Shown here: positions 53,119-61,098 of the stretch, one piece after another | Layout: each line of letters begins with the position of its first letter | Numbering within the stretch: position 1 is the first letter of the stretch | DNA from: Sphingomonas leidyi | GTDB lineage: Bacteria; Pseudomonadota; Alphaproteobacteria; Sphingomonadales; Sphingomonadaceae | DNA length: 64,000 bases | Direction of reading: 5' to 3' | NCBI RefSeq assembly: GCF_011761945.1 | Contig: NZ_JAASQV010000001.1 | Coordinates: 558,001 to 622,000 of the forward strand | The notes under the pieces: model-generated | Seen by the model: only the letters and a program-made list of their open reading frames with translations | What the model was told of the DNA's origin: nothing | Database searches by the model: none | Position numbers and translations under genes: made by a program

Positions 53119-53253
53119 TTACGCCGACAGCTTGTTGCGGCCGCGGGCGCGGCGGGCACGGATCACGTTGCGGCCGCCCGGGGTCGCCATGCGGCTGCGG
53201 AAGCCGTGCCGGCGCGCACGCACCAGGTTGCTCGGCTGAAAGGTCCGCTTCAT
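53119..53253 (-). CDS. rpmH: 50S ribosomal protein L34
   Basis: A 44-residue L34 beginning [17 protein letters not shown], followed by RMATPGGR and RARRARGR, and ending KLSA. This is the complete, very basic family sequence. It binds 23S rRNA. The start ATG 53253 has a promoter candidate 63 bases upstream (53316-53344). rpmH heads the rnpA-yidD-yidC-engB operon. Confidence 0.97.
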   Translation of the reverse strand: MKRTFQPSNLVRARRHGFRSRMATPGGRNVIRARRARGRNKLSA

Positions 53254-53315
53254 CGCTCATCCTCAAGTATCTAGAACGTAAAAGGGCCACCACAGGGGCG
53301 GCCGCGTGTCGGGTG

Positions 53316-53344
53316 CCCATAGTGGGGAGATCCGGCCGAGTCAA
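53316..53344 (-). promoter_or_regulatory. Sigma-70 promoter candidate of rpmH operon
   Basis: On the minus strand TTGACT (53344-53339), 17 bases and TATGGG (53321-53316). A GANTC site (53338-53342) overlaps the -35 box. The -35 box overlaps the stop codon of the small membrane gene. Confidence 0.55.
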
Positions 53345-53664
53345 CGCGTTCCATTCCGCAAACCGGGCAGTTCGGCCTCCGCATGCGCGATTTCCGCCGC
53401 CCCTTCGCGCAGGCGGCGCCTGCGGGCGCTGCGGCGGCGGAGCGCCATGTCGGCATAATGGCCGAATCGCGGCCAGCGCCGCTTGGCGCGACAGAAGGCC
53501 CGCTGCGCCCAGGCCGAGTTCCGCAGCACGAGGACGAGCCCGGCGGCGAAGACGAAGATCCCGCCCGGACCCGGGAGGATGCCGACCAGCGGCGAGACGG
53601 CGATCACCAGCACCCCCGCGACGAACAGGGCGGTGCGGACGATCGGGCTGCGCGCGCTTGCCAT
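53341..53664 (-). CDS. Small membrane protein, PGPGW-family-like
   Basis: A 107-residue protein with two hydrophobic helices (about residues 7-27 and 33-52) joined by GILPGPGGIFVF, which resembles the PGPGW putative transmembrane family. A basic tail rich in Arg follows. Function is unknown. Its stop overlaps the rpmH -35 box, so it lies immediately upstream of the ribosomal protein operon on the same strand. Confidence 0.68.
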   Translation of the reverse strand: MASARSPIVRTALFVAGVLVIAVSPLVGILPGPGGIFVFAAGLVLVLRNSAWAQRAFCRAKRRWPRFGHYADMALRRRSARRRRLREGAAEIAHAEAELPGLRNGTR

Positions 53665-53809
53665 GCGATCGAAATGGGGAGTGTGTATTGCCTATACAAG
53701 ACACGTCGGCCGTGGTTCATCGCTGCTTAGCCTTGTTTCGTCGCCCCCCGGTCGCCCCCGGTCGCGCGCGCGTCGCTCCCTTCGGAGGGGAATCGGCATA
53801 GGCGCGGCC

Positions 53810-55408
53810 ATGACCCGCTCTTCCTGCCTGCTCGCCCCGATGCTGTTCCTTGCCGCCTGCAGCGGCGGGGGAGGCGATGGCGGTGTCGTCGCGCCGGTGC
53901 CCACGCCTTCGCCCAGCCCGTCTCCGTCGCCGACGCCCACGCCGAGCCCCACCTCCGCGGTGGTCGTCGAAGTCGGCCCCACGACCTTCTCGCTGCCCAC
54001 CCAGGCGACTCGCCACTTCGCCTGCAACGTCACCGGCGCGACCGACACGCGCTGCACCTGGTCGGTGCAGGAGGCGAATGGCGGGGCGATGTCGGCCGAC
54101 GGCATTTATGCCGCGCCGGCCAGTCCGGGTACCTATCACGTCGTGGCGACGAGCGTCGCCGATCCCGCCAGCTCCGCCAGCACGGCAGTGACGGTGACGG
54201 TCCCGGTCACCAACAAGCCCTGGGTGACCGGCTATTATCTCGGCTATTTCTCGCACACCATGTATCCGCCGGCGCAGGTCGACATGACTGCGCTCACGCA
54301 TTTCGTGTTCGGCCGCGTCGCGCCGGGCGGAGGTTCGCTGGACGGCAATCCGGGCGATGTCGTGCTCGGCGGCGGCAATTCGCACGATCCCGGCCTGTCG
54401 CCCGACGGGGTGCGGAGCATCGAGGACTATCTGATCAAGAAGGCGCACGATGCCGGGCGCAAGGCGCTGCTGATGATGGGCGGCGCGGCGGACGGCGACG
54501 GCTTCCTGCTCTCTACCACCGATGGCCGCCGGAAGGACTTCGCGCGCAAGATCGTCGATTACATGGTCGCGCACGACTATGACGGGCTCGACCTTGACTG
54601 GGAGGACAAGTTCGAAGGCAGCGACGAGATCACGCCGCACGTGAGCGGCGCCGAGGCCAAGCGTCGCGCCTTCGCGCTGATTGCGGATCTCCGCGCCGAA
54701 TTCGCCCGGCGGCCGCGCTATCAGGGTGCGGGCAGGGCGGCGCTGCTCACGCTGCCGGGCTACACGGTCTCGATCAACGATCTGGAGCCGGGCGGCAGGG
54801 TGGAGCAGTGGCAGGCCGATCTGGCCAACAGCGTCGACCAGTATAATCTGATGAGCTACGGCATCGGGACGACCTGGAACGGCAATGGCTGGCTGTCCTG
54901 GTTCAGCAGCCCGATCTACGGCGCCACCGGCGTCACCCCGCGCGACCTCAACACCAGCGTCGAGGCCTATGAGCGGAGCGGCGTGCCGCGTGGCAAGATC
55001 GGTGTCGGCATCGGCTTCTACGGCATCTATTTCGGCCCGACGATCACCGGGCCGCGGCAGGACACCGAGCGCAACCCGGTCTACGAGACCGATGACGTGG
55101 CGCTCAACTATGCCGACATGGTCGGGATGGGGTACATGTCCCATGGCACCTATCATTGGGACGAGATCGCGCAGGTCGGGTATCGCAGCTATCCGAATGG
55201 TGGCTATATCCCGACGGGATCGGGCCGGAATCCGGCGGGCTTCCTTTCCTATGAGGATCCCCTCTCGATCGCCGCCAAGGCGCGCTATGTCCGTCAGGCG
55301 GGGCTGGGCGGCGCGATCATCTGGGCGATCAACTATGACTATCTGCCCGACGGCACCAGCCCGCTGCTGGGTGCCGTGAAGCGCAACTTCCTCACCGCCA
55401 CGCCCTGA
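53810..55408 (+). CDS. GH18 chitinase-like lipoprotein
   Basis: A 532-residue exported lipoprotein. The signal peptide ends LAACSGGGG, then a Pro/Thr/Ser linker. Residues about 55-135 look like an Ig/bacterial-type domain (CTWSVQEANGG, GTYHVVATSV). The GH18 barrel has DYDGLDLDWEDK near residue 260, the DxxDxDxE catalytic pattern with Glu as acid, and QYNLMSYGI and IIWAINYDYLPDG. It should hydrolyse chitin or another GlcNAc polymer. Start ATG 53810 precedes the lipoprotein signal. Confidence 0.88.
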   Translation: MTRSSCLLAPMLFLAACSGGGGDGGVVAPVPTPSPSPSPSPTPTPSPTSAVVVEVGPTTFSLPTQATRHFACNVTGATDTRCTWSVQEANGGAMSADGIYAAPASPGTYHVVATSVADPASSASTAVTVTVPVTNKPWVTGYYLGYFSHTMYPPAQVDMTALTHFVFGRVAPGGGSLDGNPGDVVLGGGNSHDPGLSPDGVRSIEDYLIKKAHDAGRKALLMMGGAADGDGFLLSTTDGRRKDFARKIVDYMVAHDYDGLDLDWEDKFEGSDEITPHVSGAEAKRRAFALIADLRAEFARRPRYQGAGRAALLTLPGYTVSINDLEPGGRVEQWQADLANSVDQYNLMSYGIGTTWNGNGWLSWFSSPIYGATGVTPRDLNTSVEAYERSGVPRGKIGVGIGFYGIYFGPTITGPRQDTERNPVYETDDVALNYADMVGMGYMSHGTYHWDEIAQVGYRSYPNGGYIPTGSGRNPAGFLSYEDPLSIAAKARYVRQAGLGGAIIWAINYDYLPDGTSPLLGAVKRNFLTATP

Positions 55409-55506
55409 CCGTCACGCCCTGATCGATTGGTCCGTCCGGGGGCATCCCGGTGCGCACCGGGCGCCATCGCCGCTATCGTCCGGCTCCGGTTTGGGGGGAA
55501 ACGGGC

Positions 55507-57015
55507 TTGGTCGCGAGCGTATCGACGGTTGCCTATCTGGGACTCGAGGCGCGTGCGGTGGAGGTGCAGTGCAACCTCGTCGCCGGGCTGCCCAAGTTCG
55601 TGGTGGTCGGCCTGCCCGACAAGGCTGTGGCGGAGAGCCGCGAGCGCGTCCGTGCCGCCATGGCCGCGATCGGGCTCGCATTGCCGCCCAAGCACATCAT
55701 CCTCAACCTCTCGCCTGCCGACCTGCCCAAGGAAGGCTCGCATTTCGACCTGGCGGTGGCGCTGGCGCTGCTGGGGGCGATGGGGGTGGTCGATGCCGAG
55801 ACGCTGTCCGGCTATGTCGTGGTCGGCGAGCTGGCGCTGGACGGACGGATCGCGCCGAGCCCCGGCGTGCTGCTTGCCGCGCTCCACGCCGCCGAGATGG
55901 GCAAGGGGCTGGTCTGCCCTGCCGCCCAGGGGCCGGAAGCGAGCTGGGCAGGGCAGGTGGACGTGGTCGCCGCGCCCGATCTCATCGCGCTGCTCAACCA
56001 TTTCAAGGGCGACCAGCTGTTGCCCGCGCCCATGGCCGGCACGGTCGAACCGCCGGCTCTCGGGCCCGACCTCGCCCAGGTGAAGGGGCAGGAGACGGCG
56101 CGGCGCGCGCTCGAGATCGCGGCGGCGGGTGGGCACAATCTGCTGATGTGCGGGCCGCCCGGGGCGGGCAAGTCGCTGCTCGCCTCCTGCCTGCCGGGCA
56201 TCCTGCCGCCGCTCGATGCCGCCGAGGCGCTGGAGGTGTCGATGGTCGCCTCGGTGGCGGGGACGTTGCAGGGCGGGCGGCTGACGCGGGCGCGGCCCTT
56301 CCGCAGCCCGCATCACTCGGCCTCGATGGCGGCGCTCACCGGCGGCGGGCTCAAGGTGAAGCCGGGCGAAGTGAGCCTGGCGCATCTCGGCGTGCTGTTC
56401 CTCGACGAACTGCCCGAATTCCAGCGGGCGGTGCTCGATTCGCTGCGCCAGCCGATCGAGGCGGGCGTGGTGAGCGTGGCGCGGGCGAATGCGCACGTTA
56501 CCTTCCCCGCGCGGGTCCAGCTGGTCGCGGCGATGAATCCGTGCCGCTGCGGGCATCTGGGCGACCCCGCGCTCGCCTGTGCCCGGGCGCCGCGCTGCGC
56601 GGCGGACTATCAGGCCAGGGTCTCGGGTCCGCTGCTCGACCGGATCGACCTGCATGTCGAGGTGCAGCCGGTGCGTGCCGTGGATCTGGTGCTCGATCGG
56701 CCGGCAGAGGGCTCGGCGGCGGTGGCGGAGCGGGTGGCCGAGGCGCGGGCGGCGCAATCCGCGCGCTATCGCAATGTTCCCGCGCGCACCAATGCCGAGG
56801 CGGACGGCGACCTGCTCACCGATCACGCCCTGCCCGACGAGGCCGGCCGCAAGCTGCTGGCGCAGGCGGCCGAGGTGATGCGGCTCTCGGCGCGCGGCTA
56901 TACCCGGGTGTTGCGTGTCGCCCGCACGATCGCGGACCTGGCGGGCGCGGATGGCGTGGGGCGCATGCACATCGCCGAGGCGCTGAGCTATCGCCGCCAG
57001 GCCCCGCGAAGCTGA
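55507..57015 (+). CDS. comM: YifB/ComM-family Mg chelatase-like AAA ATPase
   Basis: A 502-residue ATPase. The N-terminal domain includes GLEARAVEVQCNLVAGLPKF and HIILNLSPADLPKEG. The AAA core has Walker A MCGPPGAGKSLLA near residue 215, RPFRSPHHSAS and Walker B VLFLDELPEF. The C-terminal zinc-like cysteines lie in MNPCRCGHLGD. ComM aids branch migration during natural transformation; YifB is the general family name. The TTG at 55507 follows GGGGGGAA and gives the usual SVSTVAYLGLEA N-terminus. Confidence 0.93.
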   Translation: MVASVSTVAYLGLEARAVEVQCNLVAGLPKFVVVGLPDKAVAESRERVRAAMAAIGLALPPKHIILNLSPADLPKEGSHFDLAVALALLGAMGVVDAETLSGYVVVGELALDGRIAPSPGVLLAALHAAEMGKGLVCPAAQGPEASWAGQVDVVAAPDLIALLNHFKGDQLLPAPMAGTVEPPALGPDLAQVKGQETARRALEIAAAGGHNLLMCGPPGAGKSLLASCLPGILPPLDAAEALEVSMVASVAGTLQGGRLTRARPFRSPHHSASMAALTGGGLKVKPGEVSLAHLGVLFLDELPEFQRAVLDSLRQPIEAGVVSVARANAHVTFPARVQLVAAMNPCRCGHLGDPALACARAPRCAADYQARVSGPLLDRIDLHVEVQPVRAVDLVLDRPAEGSAAVAERVAEARAAQSARYRNVPARTNAEADGDLLTDHALPDEAGRKLLAQAAEVMRLSARGYTRVLRVARTIADLAGADGVGRMHIAEALSYRRQAPRS

Positions 57016-57090
57016 TCGGGATTGTATCGCGGCCGGTCTTGTGTCCTGATGCCGGCGCTTCGCTGGGGATGCGTTCAAAAGGGGGATTGC

Positions 57091-57525
57091 ATGCGCTGGA
57101 TGACGATGCCGCTCAGGCGCTATTTCGATTTTTCGGGCCGCTCGCGGCGGCTCGAATACTGGATGTTCGTGCTGTTCGTGTTCCTCGCGGCGTTCGCCTG
57201 GATAATCTTCTTGTTCCTGCTTGGCGACGTGACCGGGAGCGATTTCCGTTCGTCCCGCGTGTTGAACGGCGCGGAGACGGCCTGGGTGGTGGTGGGCTGC
57301 CTCCTCTATCTCGCGATCCTGATCCCGGCCATCGCCGTGCAGGTGCGCCGCTTCCACGATCAGGACAGGACGGGCTGGCTGTGCCTGCTCAACTTCATTC
57401 CCTATGTCGGGGGGCTGATCGTGCTGGTCTTCATGCTGCTGCCCGGCACCAGGGGCGAGAACCGCTTCGGCGACGATCCCAAGGATCCGCACGGCGCGGA
57501 GCAGGTGGCCGACGTCTTCAGCTAG
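57091..57525 (+). CDS. DUF805 inner-membrane protein
   Basis: A 144-residue membrane protein with the DUF805 layout: LRRYFDFSGRSRRLEYW at the N-terminus, three helices, and VRRFHDQDRTGWLCLL in the loop, followed by PYVGGLIVLVFMLLPGTRGENRFG. Function is unknown. ATG 57091 has GGGGGAT upstream; 57022 is further in frame. It is followed by a strong hairpin. Confidence 0.9.
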   Translation: MRWMTMPLRRYFDFSGRSRRLEYWMFVLFVFLAAFAWIIFLFLLGDVTGSDFRSSRVLNGAETAWVVVGCLLYLAILIPAIAVQVRRFHDQDRTGWLCLLNFIPYVGGLIVLVFMLLPGTRGENRFGDDPKDPHGAEQVADVFS

Positions 57526-57537
57526 GACGCATGCATG

Positions 57538-57565
57538 TGGCGAGCGCCTGGCCGGGCGCTCGCCA
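57538..57565 (+). terminator. Hairpin downstream of the DUF805 gene
   Basis: TGGCGAGCGCC (57538-57548) pairs perfectly with GGCGCTCGCCA (57555-57565), 11 bp with a 6-base loop, 13 bases after the stop. It has no T run. Confidence 0.5.
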
Positions 57566-57650
57566 CAGGGCATCTTAGTATCTGGAAATCCTGCCAGCGC
57601 CTTCCTATAGGGGGCGCCAAGTCGATCCATGGCCCCGTGCCGATCGGCAT

Positions 57651-57736
57651 GCGGGTGTGGCGGAATGGTAGACGCAGCGGACTCAAAATCCGCCGTTGGC
57701 AACAACATGTCGGTTCGAGTCCGACCACCCGTACCA
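57651..57736 (+). tRNA. tRNA-Leu (anticodon CAA)
   Basis: An 86-base cloverleaf with encoded CCA. The acceptor stem GCGGGTG (57651) pairs with CACCCGT (57726). The anticodon stem GCGGA/TCCGC holds the loop CTCAAAA, giving anticodon CAA for UUG codons. The T loop is GTTCGAGTC and the long variable arm marks it as class II. Confidence 0.96.
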
Positions 57737-57797
57737 TCGAAATCCCCGGGAAGTGCCGAGGGGGCCGGCGGCGCGGTGCCGCCAGCCCGGATGGCGG

Positions 57798-58667
57798 TCA
57801 GCGCGTATAGGCCTTGCGCAGCTGGGCCAGCTTCGCCGGGCTGAGGCCGAGCGCGTCGTTCAGATAGCCGGCAGCGCCGCCGCGATGCCTGTCCATCACC
57901 GCGAACACCGCTTCGATATAGGCGCGATCGGCGGCCATATAGGCCTTGAGCACGTCCATCGGCAGCTTGCGCCACGCCTGCGAGGCCTGGTCGTCGGCCT
58001 GCACCGCCTTGCGCGGATCGAAATATCTGTTGGTCAGCAGATAGTCCTGGATCACCGTCTCGCGCGGCACGTCGAGCGCGGTGAGGATCAGCGCGGCGGC
58101 GACGCCGGTGCGGTCCTTGCCCGCGGTGCAGTTGAACGCCAGCGGCGCCCGCCCGGCGAGCAGTTCGCCGAACATGCGGCGATACTGGCCGTTGAACTGC
58201 TTCAGCAGTTGCGGATACAGCGCGGTCATCGTCGCCTTCGCCTCGGCTGCGCTGGGCGGGCGATCCGGCCGGGGGGCGAGCGCCGCCGTGTCCATCACAT
58301 AATCGTCGGCAAGCACGCGCGGCGCCTTGCCCGCCGGCCACGCCACCGGCTCGGTGCTGCGCTCGCTGGTGCTGCGGAAGTCGCAGACGGTGCGGATGCC
58401 GCGCTTGGCGAGATAGTCGAAATCCGCGCGCGTCAGGAAGTGCATCGAGCCCGAGCGATAGAGCATGCCCCAGCGCACCGTGCGGCCGGTGCGGGTGCGA
58501 TAGCCGCCGAGGTCGCGGAAATTCTGCCCGCCCTGGAGCGGGAGCAGCCGCGCATTCTCGCCCTGTGCCGCCGGGGCCTGTTGCTGGAGGGCGTTCGCCG
58601 CGAGCGGCACCGCCGCGGCGGCCAGCACCGCAAGGCCGATCACGCGGAAGGAAGTGGTGATACGCAT
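57798..58667 (-). CDS. Exported tyrosine-protein phosphatase
   Basis: A 289-residue protein with a signal peptide (VIGLAVLAAAAVPLAANA). The P-loop is FNCTAGKDRTGVAAA, giving the Cys-x5-Arg active site with C near residue 180, and NFRDLGGYRTRTGRTVRWG is the family N-terminal signature. Members are dual-specificity or tyrosine phosphatases of the bacterial PF13350 type. The gene begins 12 bases after the TonB receptor's stop and is on the same strand. Confidence 0.88.
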   Translation of the reverse strand: MRITTSFRVIGLAVLAAAAVPLAANALQQQAPAAQGENARLLPLQGGQNFRDLGGYRTRTGRTVRWGMLYRSGSMHFLTRADFDYLAKRGIRTVCDFRSTSERSTEPVAWPAGKAPRVLADDYVMDTAALAPRPDRPPSAAEAKATMTALYPQLLKQFNGQYRRMFGELLAGRAPLAFNCTAGKDRTGVAAALILTALDVPRETVIQDYLLTNRYFDPRKAVQADDQASQAWRKLPMDVLKAYMAADRAYIEAVFAVMDRHRGGAAGYLNDALGLSPAKLAQLRKAYTR

Positions 58668-58679
58668 GTCGGGTTCTCC

Positions 58680-60977
58680 TTAGAAACGGACCGTGCCGGT
58701 AAGGCCGTAGGTGCGGGGCTCGTTGAAGATCCCGTAGGTGCCGAGCGCCGCGCTGGTGTTGCGCAGGTACAGATACTGGCTGTCGAACAGGTTGCGGGCC
58801 CAGACCGAGAGCTCGAGGCGCGCGGCGCCGTCGTCCAGCGCGATGTCCGTCAGCGCCAGGCGGCCGTTGACGATGAACGAGGGATCGCCCAGCGTCGGGT
58901 CGCTGGTCGAGCTGTACTGGCTTGAGGCATAGTTGCCGTCCAGATGCGCGACGAGCGTCGCGGCGCCCATCGGCACGCGATAGTCGATCGCGCCGCTCGC
59001 CGAATTCTTGGGCGCGAAGATCGGATAGACCGGCACCAGCGGATTGCCGGCGACGAACGGATTCGGCGCCGCGGGCAGGCGGATATGCTGGCGGGTATAG
59101 TTGCCCGACAGGGTGAGGTTGGCGACGGGCATCACCGTCAGTTCGGCCTCGAAGCCGGAGATCCGGCCCTTGCCGGCGGTGTTGGTCGTCTCCAGCGTGC
59201 CGCGGTTCGAACCGGGGATCACGGCGTTGAAGTCGATCTGCACGTCCTTGTAGGTGCCGGTATAGGCGGCGAGGTTCAGGCGGGCATGGTTGTCGAGGAA
59301 GCTGGCCTTCACGCCGCCCTCGAACACCGAGACCGATTCCGGGCCGAACCCGCGATAGGTGAGCGAACGCGAATTGGCGCCGGCCGACTTATAGCCCGTG
59401 CTCCACTTGCCGTAGAGCATCACGCCGTCGGCGACGTCGAGCGACAGGTTGACCAGCGGATCGACGCGATCCGAGGTGACGTTCATCGGCACCACTGCGG
59501 TGACGCCGTTGACCGTCGGGATCCGGCCGTTGACCTGGTCGAGCTCGCCGGTCTTCTTGTCGTGCGAATAACGGCCGCCGAGCGTCAGGTGCAGCCGGTC
59601 GCCCAGCAATGCCGGGGTGTAGGTGAACTGGCCGAACACCGCGGCGCTGTTCGTCCTGGCGATGCTGGCGCGATCGGGGAAGGGCGTGGCCGAGACCGGC
59701 GCGGGCAGCACGCTGTAACCCGTGCCGTCGGCGTTGAACTTCAGCGTGTTGGGCGCGAAGGCGTTATCGCCGACATGTTCGTTGTAATAGAAGGCACCCG
59801 CCACGAAGCTGAGGCGTGGCAGCTCGCCGAGCAGCTGCACTTCCTGGCTGAACTGGCGCTGCCCGAAATTGGCGATGCTGTAGCGCGCGAAATTGCCGTT
59901 GGGGGCGAACACCGAGAGGATCGCCGAGCCATTGTCATACTGGCTCTGGGTCAACGTGCGGTAGCTGGTGATGGAGCGGGCGCGGAGGCCGCCGCCCAGC
60001 TTCCAGTCGAGATGGAGCGACATGCCGGTGGTGTCGCCGACGCTGGGCTGGAGCGGCACGCCGACATTGCCGGCCTTGGCGCGTTCGGCCTGGAGCTTGA
60101 GGATCGGCGCGAGCGGCAGGCTGCCCTTGCGGAGCAGCTGGAGATAATTGGGCGAGCCCTCGTCATGCGAGACGTCGAACTGCCAGAGCGCGCTGAACTT
60201 GTCGCTCGGCTCCCACAGTGCGGCGACATGCGCGCCGCGGCGGTCATGGCTGTTGAAGTCGAGTTGCCCGGCCATCGGATTGTCGATCGTGCCGCCGCGC
60301 TTCTGGATCACGCCGTCGAACTTCAGGCTGATATTGCCCGCACGCGGCAGGTCGAGGTGCAGTGCGGTTTCGTAGCCGCCGAAATTGGCGATGCCGGCCG
60401 AGGCATTGAGGCGGAATTCGCCGCTCGGCTTCTTCGTCACGATGCTGATCGCGCCGCCCTCGGTATTGCGGCCGAACAGCGTGCCTTGCGGGCCCTTGAG
60501 CACTTCGATCCGCTCGATGTCGTAAAGGGCAGTGCCAAGGCCCTGGGCGCGGCCGAGATAGATGCCGTCCATATAGACGCCGACGCCCTGTTCGCGGGCC
60601 GGCTGGTTGGCATCGCCCAGGAAGCCCACGCCGCGAATGCCGATCACCAGCGCCGAAGTGCGCGAGAAGAAGGGCGCGACGCGCAGGCCCGGGACCGAGC
60701 CGTCGGCCAGGTCGGCGAGGGTCTGGATGTGACGGTTCTGGAGCGCCTCGCCGTTCAGCACCGCGATCGAGATCGGAGTCTTCTGGAGATTGGTCTCGCG
60801 GCGCTGGGCGGTGACGACGATCTCGCCGAGGCCGCCGCTCTGATCCTGTTCGTCGGCCGCGACCATGCTGGCCGTATCGGCCTGCTGGGCGAAGGCCGGC
60901 GCGGCGAGGAGCAGCGCCGAGGCGGCGGCTCCGGACAAGGCTGCCAGGCGCAGCCGGTGCTTGACGTTCCGTTTCAT
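58680..60977 (-). CDS. TonB-dependent outer-membrane receptor
   Basis: A 765-residue receptor. The signal peptide ends near APAFAQQ. The TonB box is EIVVTAQRR, the plug domain spans about residues 55-165 (IRGVGFLGDANQPA, RIEVLKGPQGTLFGRNTEGG), and the 22-strand barrel follows, closing with TYGLTGTVRF. It imports a large ligand across the outer membrane with TonB energy. The ATG at 60977 follows GGGGGT. It is divergent from the double-TetR regulator and precedes the tyrosine phosphatase. Confidence 0.94.
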   Translation of the reverse strand: MKRNVKHRLRLAALSGAAASALLLAAPAFAQQADTASMVAADEQDQSGGLGEIVVTAQRRETNLQKTPISIAVLNGEALQNRHIQTLADLADGSVPGLRVAPFFSRTSALVIGIRGVGFLGDANQPAREQGVGVYMDGIYLGRAQGLGTALYDIERIEVLKGPQGTLFGRNTEGGAISIVTKKPSGEFRLNASAGIANFGGYETALHLDLPRAGNISLKFDGVIQKRGGTIDNPMAGQLDFNSHDRRGAHVAALWEPSDKFSALWQFDVSHDEGSPNYLQLLRKGSLPLAPILKLQAERAKAGNVGVPLQPSVGDTTGMSLHLDWKLGGGLRARSITSYRTLTQSQYDNGSAILSVFAPNGNFARYSIANFGQRQFSQEVQLLGELPRLSFVAGAFYYNEHVGDNAFAPNTLKFNADGTGYSVLPAPVSATPFPDRASIARTNSAAVFGQFTYTPALLGDRLHLTLGGRYSHDKKTGELDQVNGRIPTVNGVTAVVPMNVTSDRVDPLVNLSLDVADGVMLYGKWSTGYKSAGANSRSLTYRGFGPESVSVFEGGVKASFLDNHARLNLAAYTGTYKDVQIDFNAVIPGSNRGTLETTNTAGKGRISGFEAELTVMPVANLTLSGNYTRQHIRLPAAPNPFVAGNPLVPVYPIFAPKNSASGAIDYRVPMGAATLVAHLDGNYASSQYSSTSDPTLGDPSFIVNGRLALTDIALDDGAARLELSVWARNLFDSQYLYLRNTSAALGTYGIFNEPRTYGLTGTVRF

Positions 60978-61014
60978 GATGACCCCCATCTGGCTGATGA
61001 CGAGCGGGCAACTA

Positions 61015-61030
61015 GAACGATTGTATGTAT
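61015..61030 (+). promoter_or_regulatory. Candidate operator, copy 1 (GAACGNTTGTATGTAT)
   Basis: GAACGATTGTATGTAT in the gap between the receptor and the TetR gene. A partial TTGTATG repeats at 61043-61049, two helical turns on. The 15/16-identical copy 2 is at 61273-61288. Confidence 0.45.
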
Positions 61031-61098
61031 CTTCTGTGACGCTTGTATGGAGCTGCGCATTCCGGCATTGGCTTGGGCGCGAAAAGGGGGAGGGCGGG

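Noticed and set aside
53880..53960. Repeat array / CRISPR-like pattern
   Set aside because: The repeated CCGACGCC-type units code for the Pro/Thr/Ser linker of the GH18 lipoprotein and are in frame; no unique spacers.
55339..58341. 1000-codon frame on the minus strand
   Set aside because: It runs antisense to the GH18 end, comM, the DUF805 gene and the tRNA, all with clear family motifs; the translation is Arg/Ala/Gly-rich with no recognisable domain. GC-rich codon bias creates such frames.
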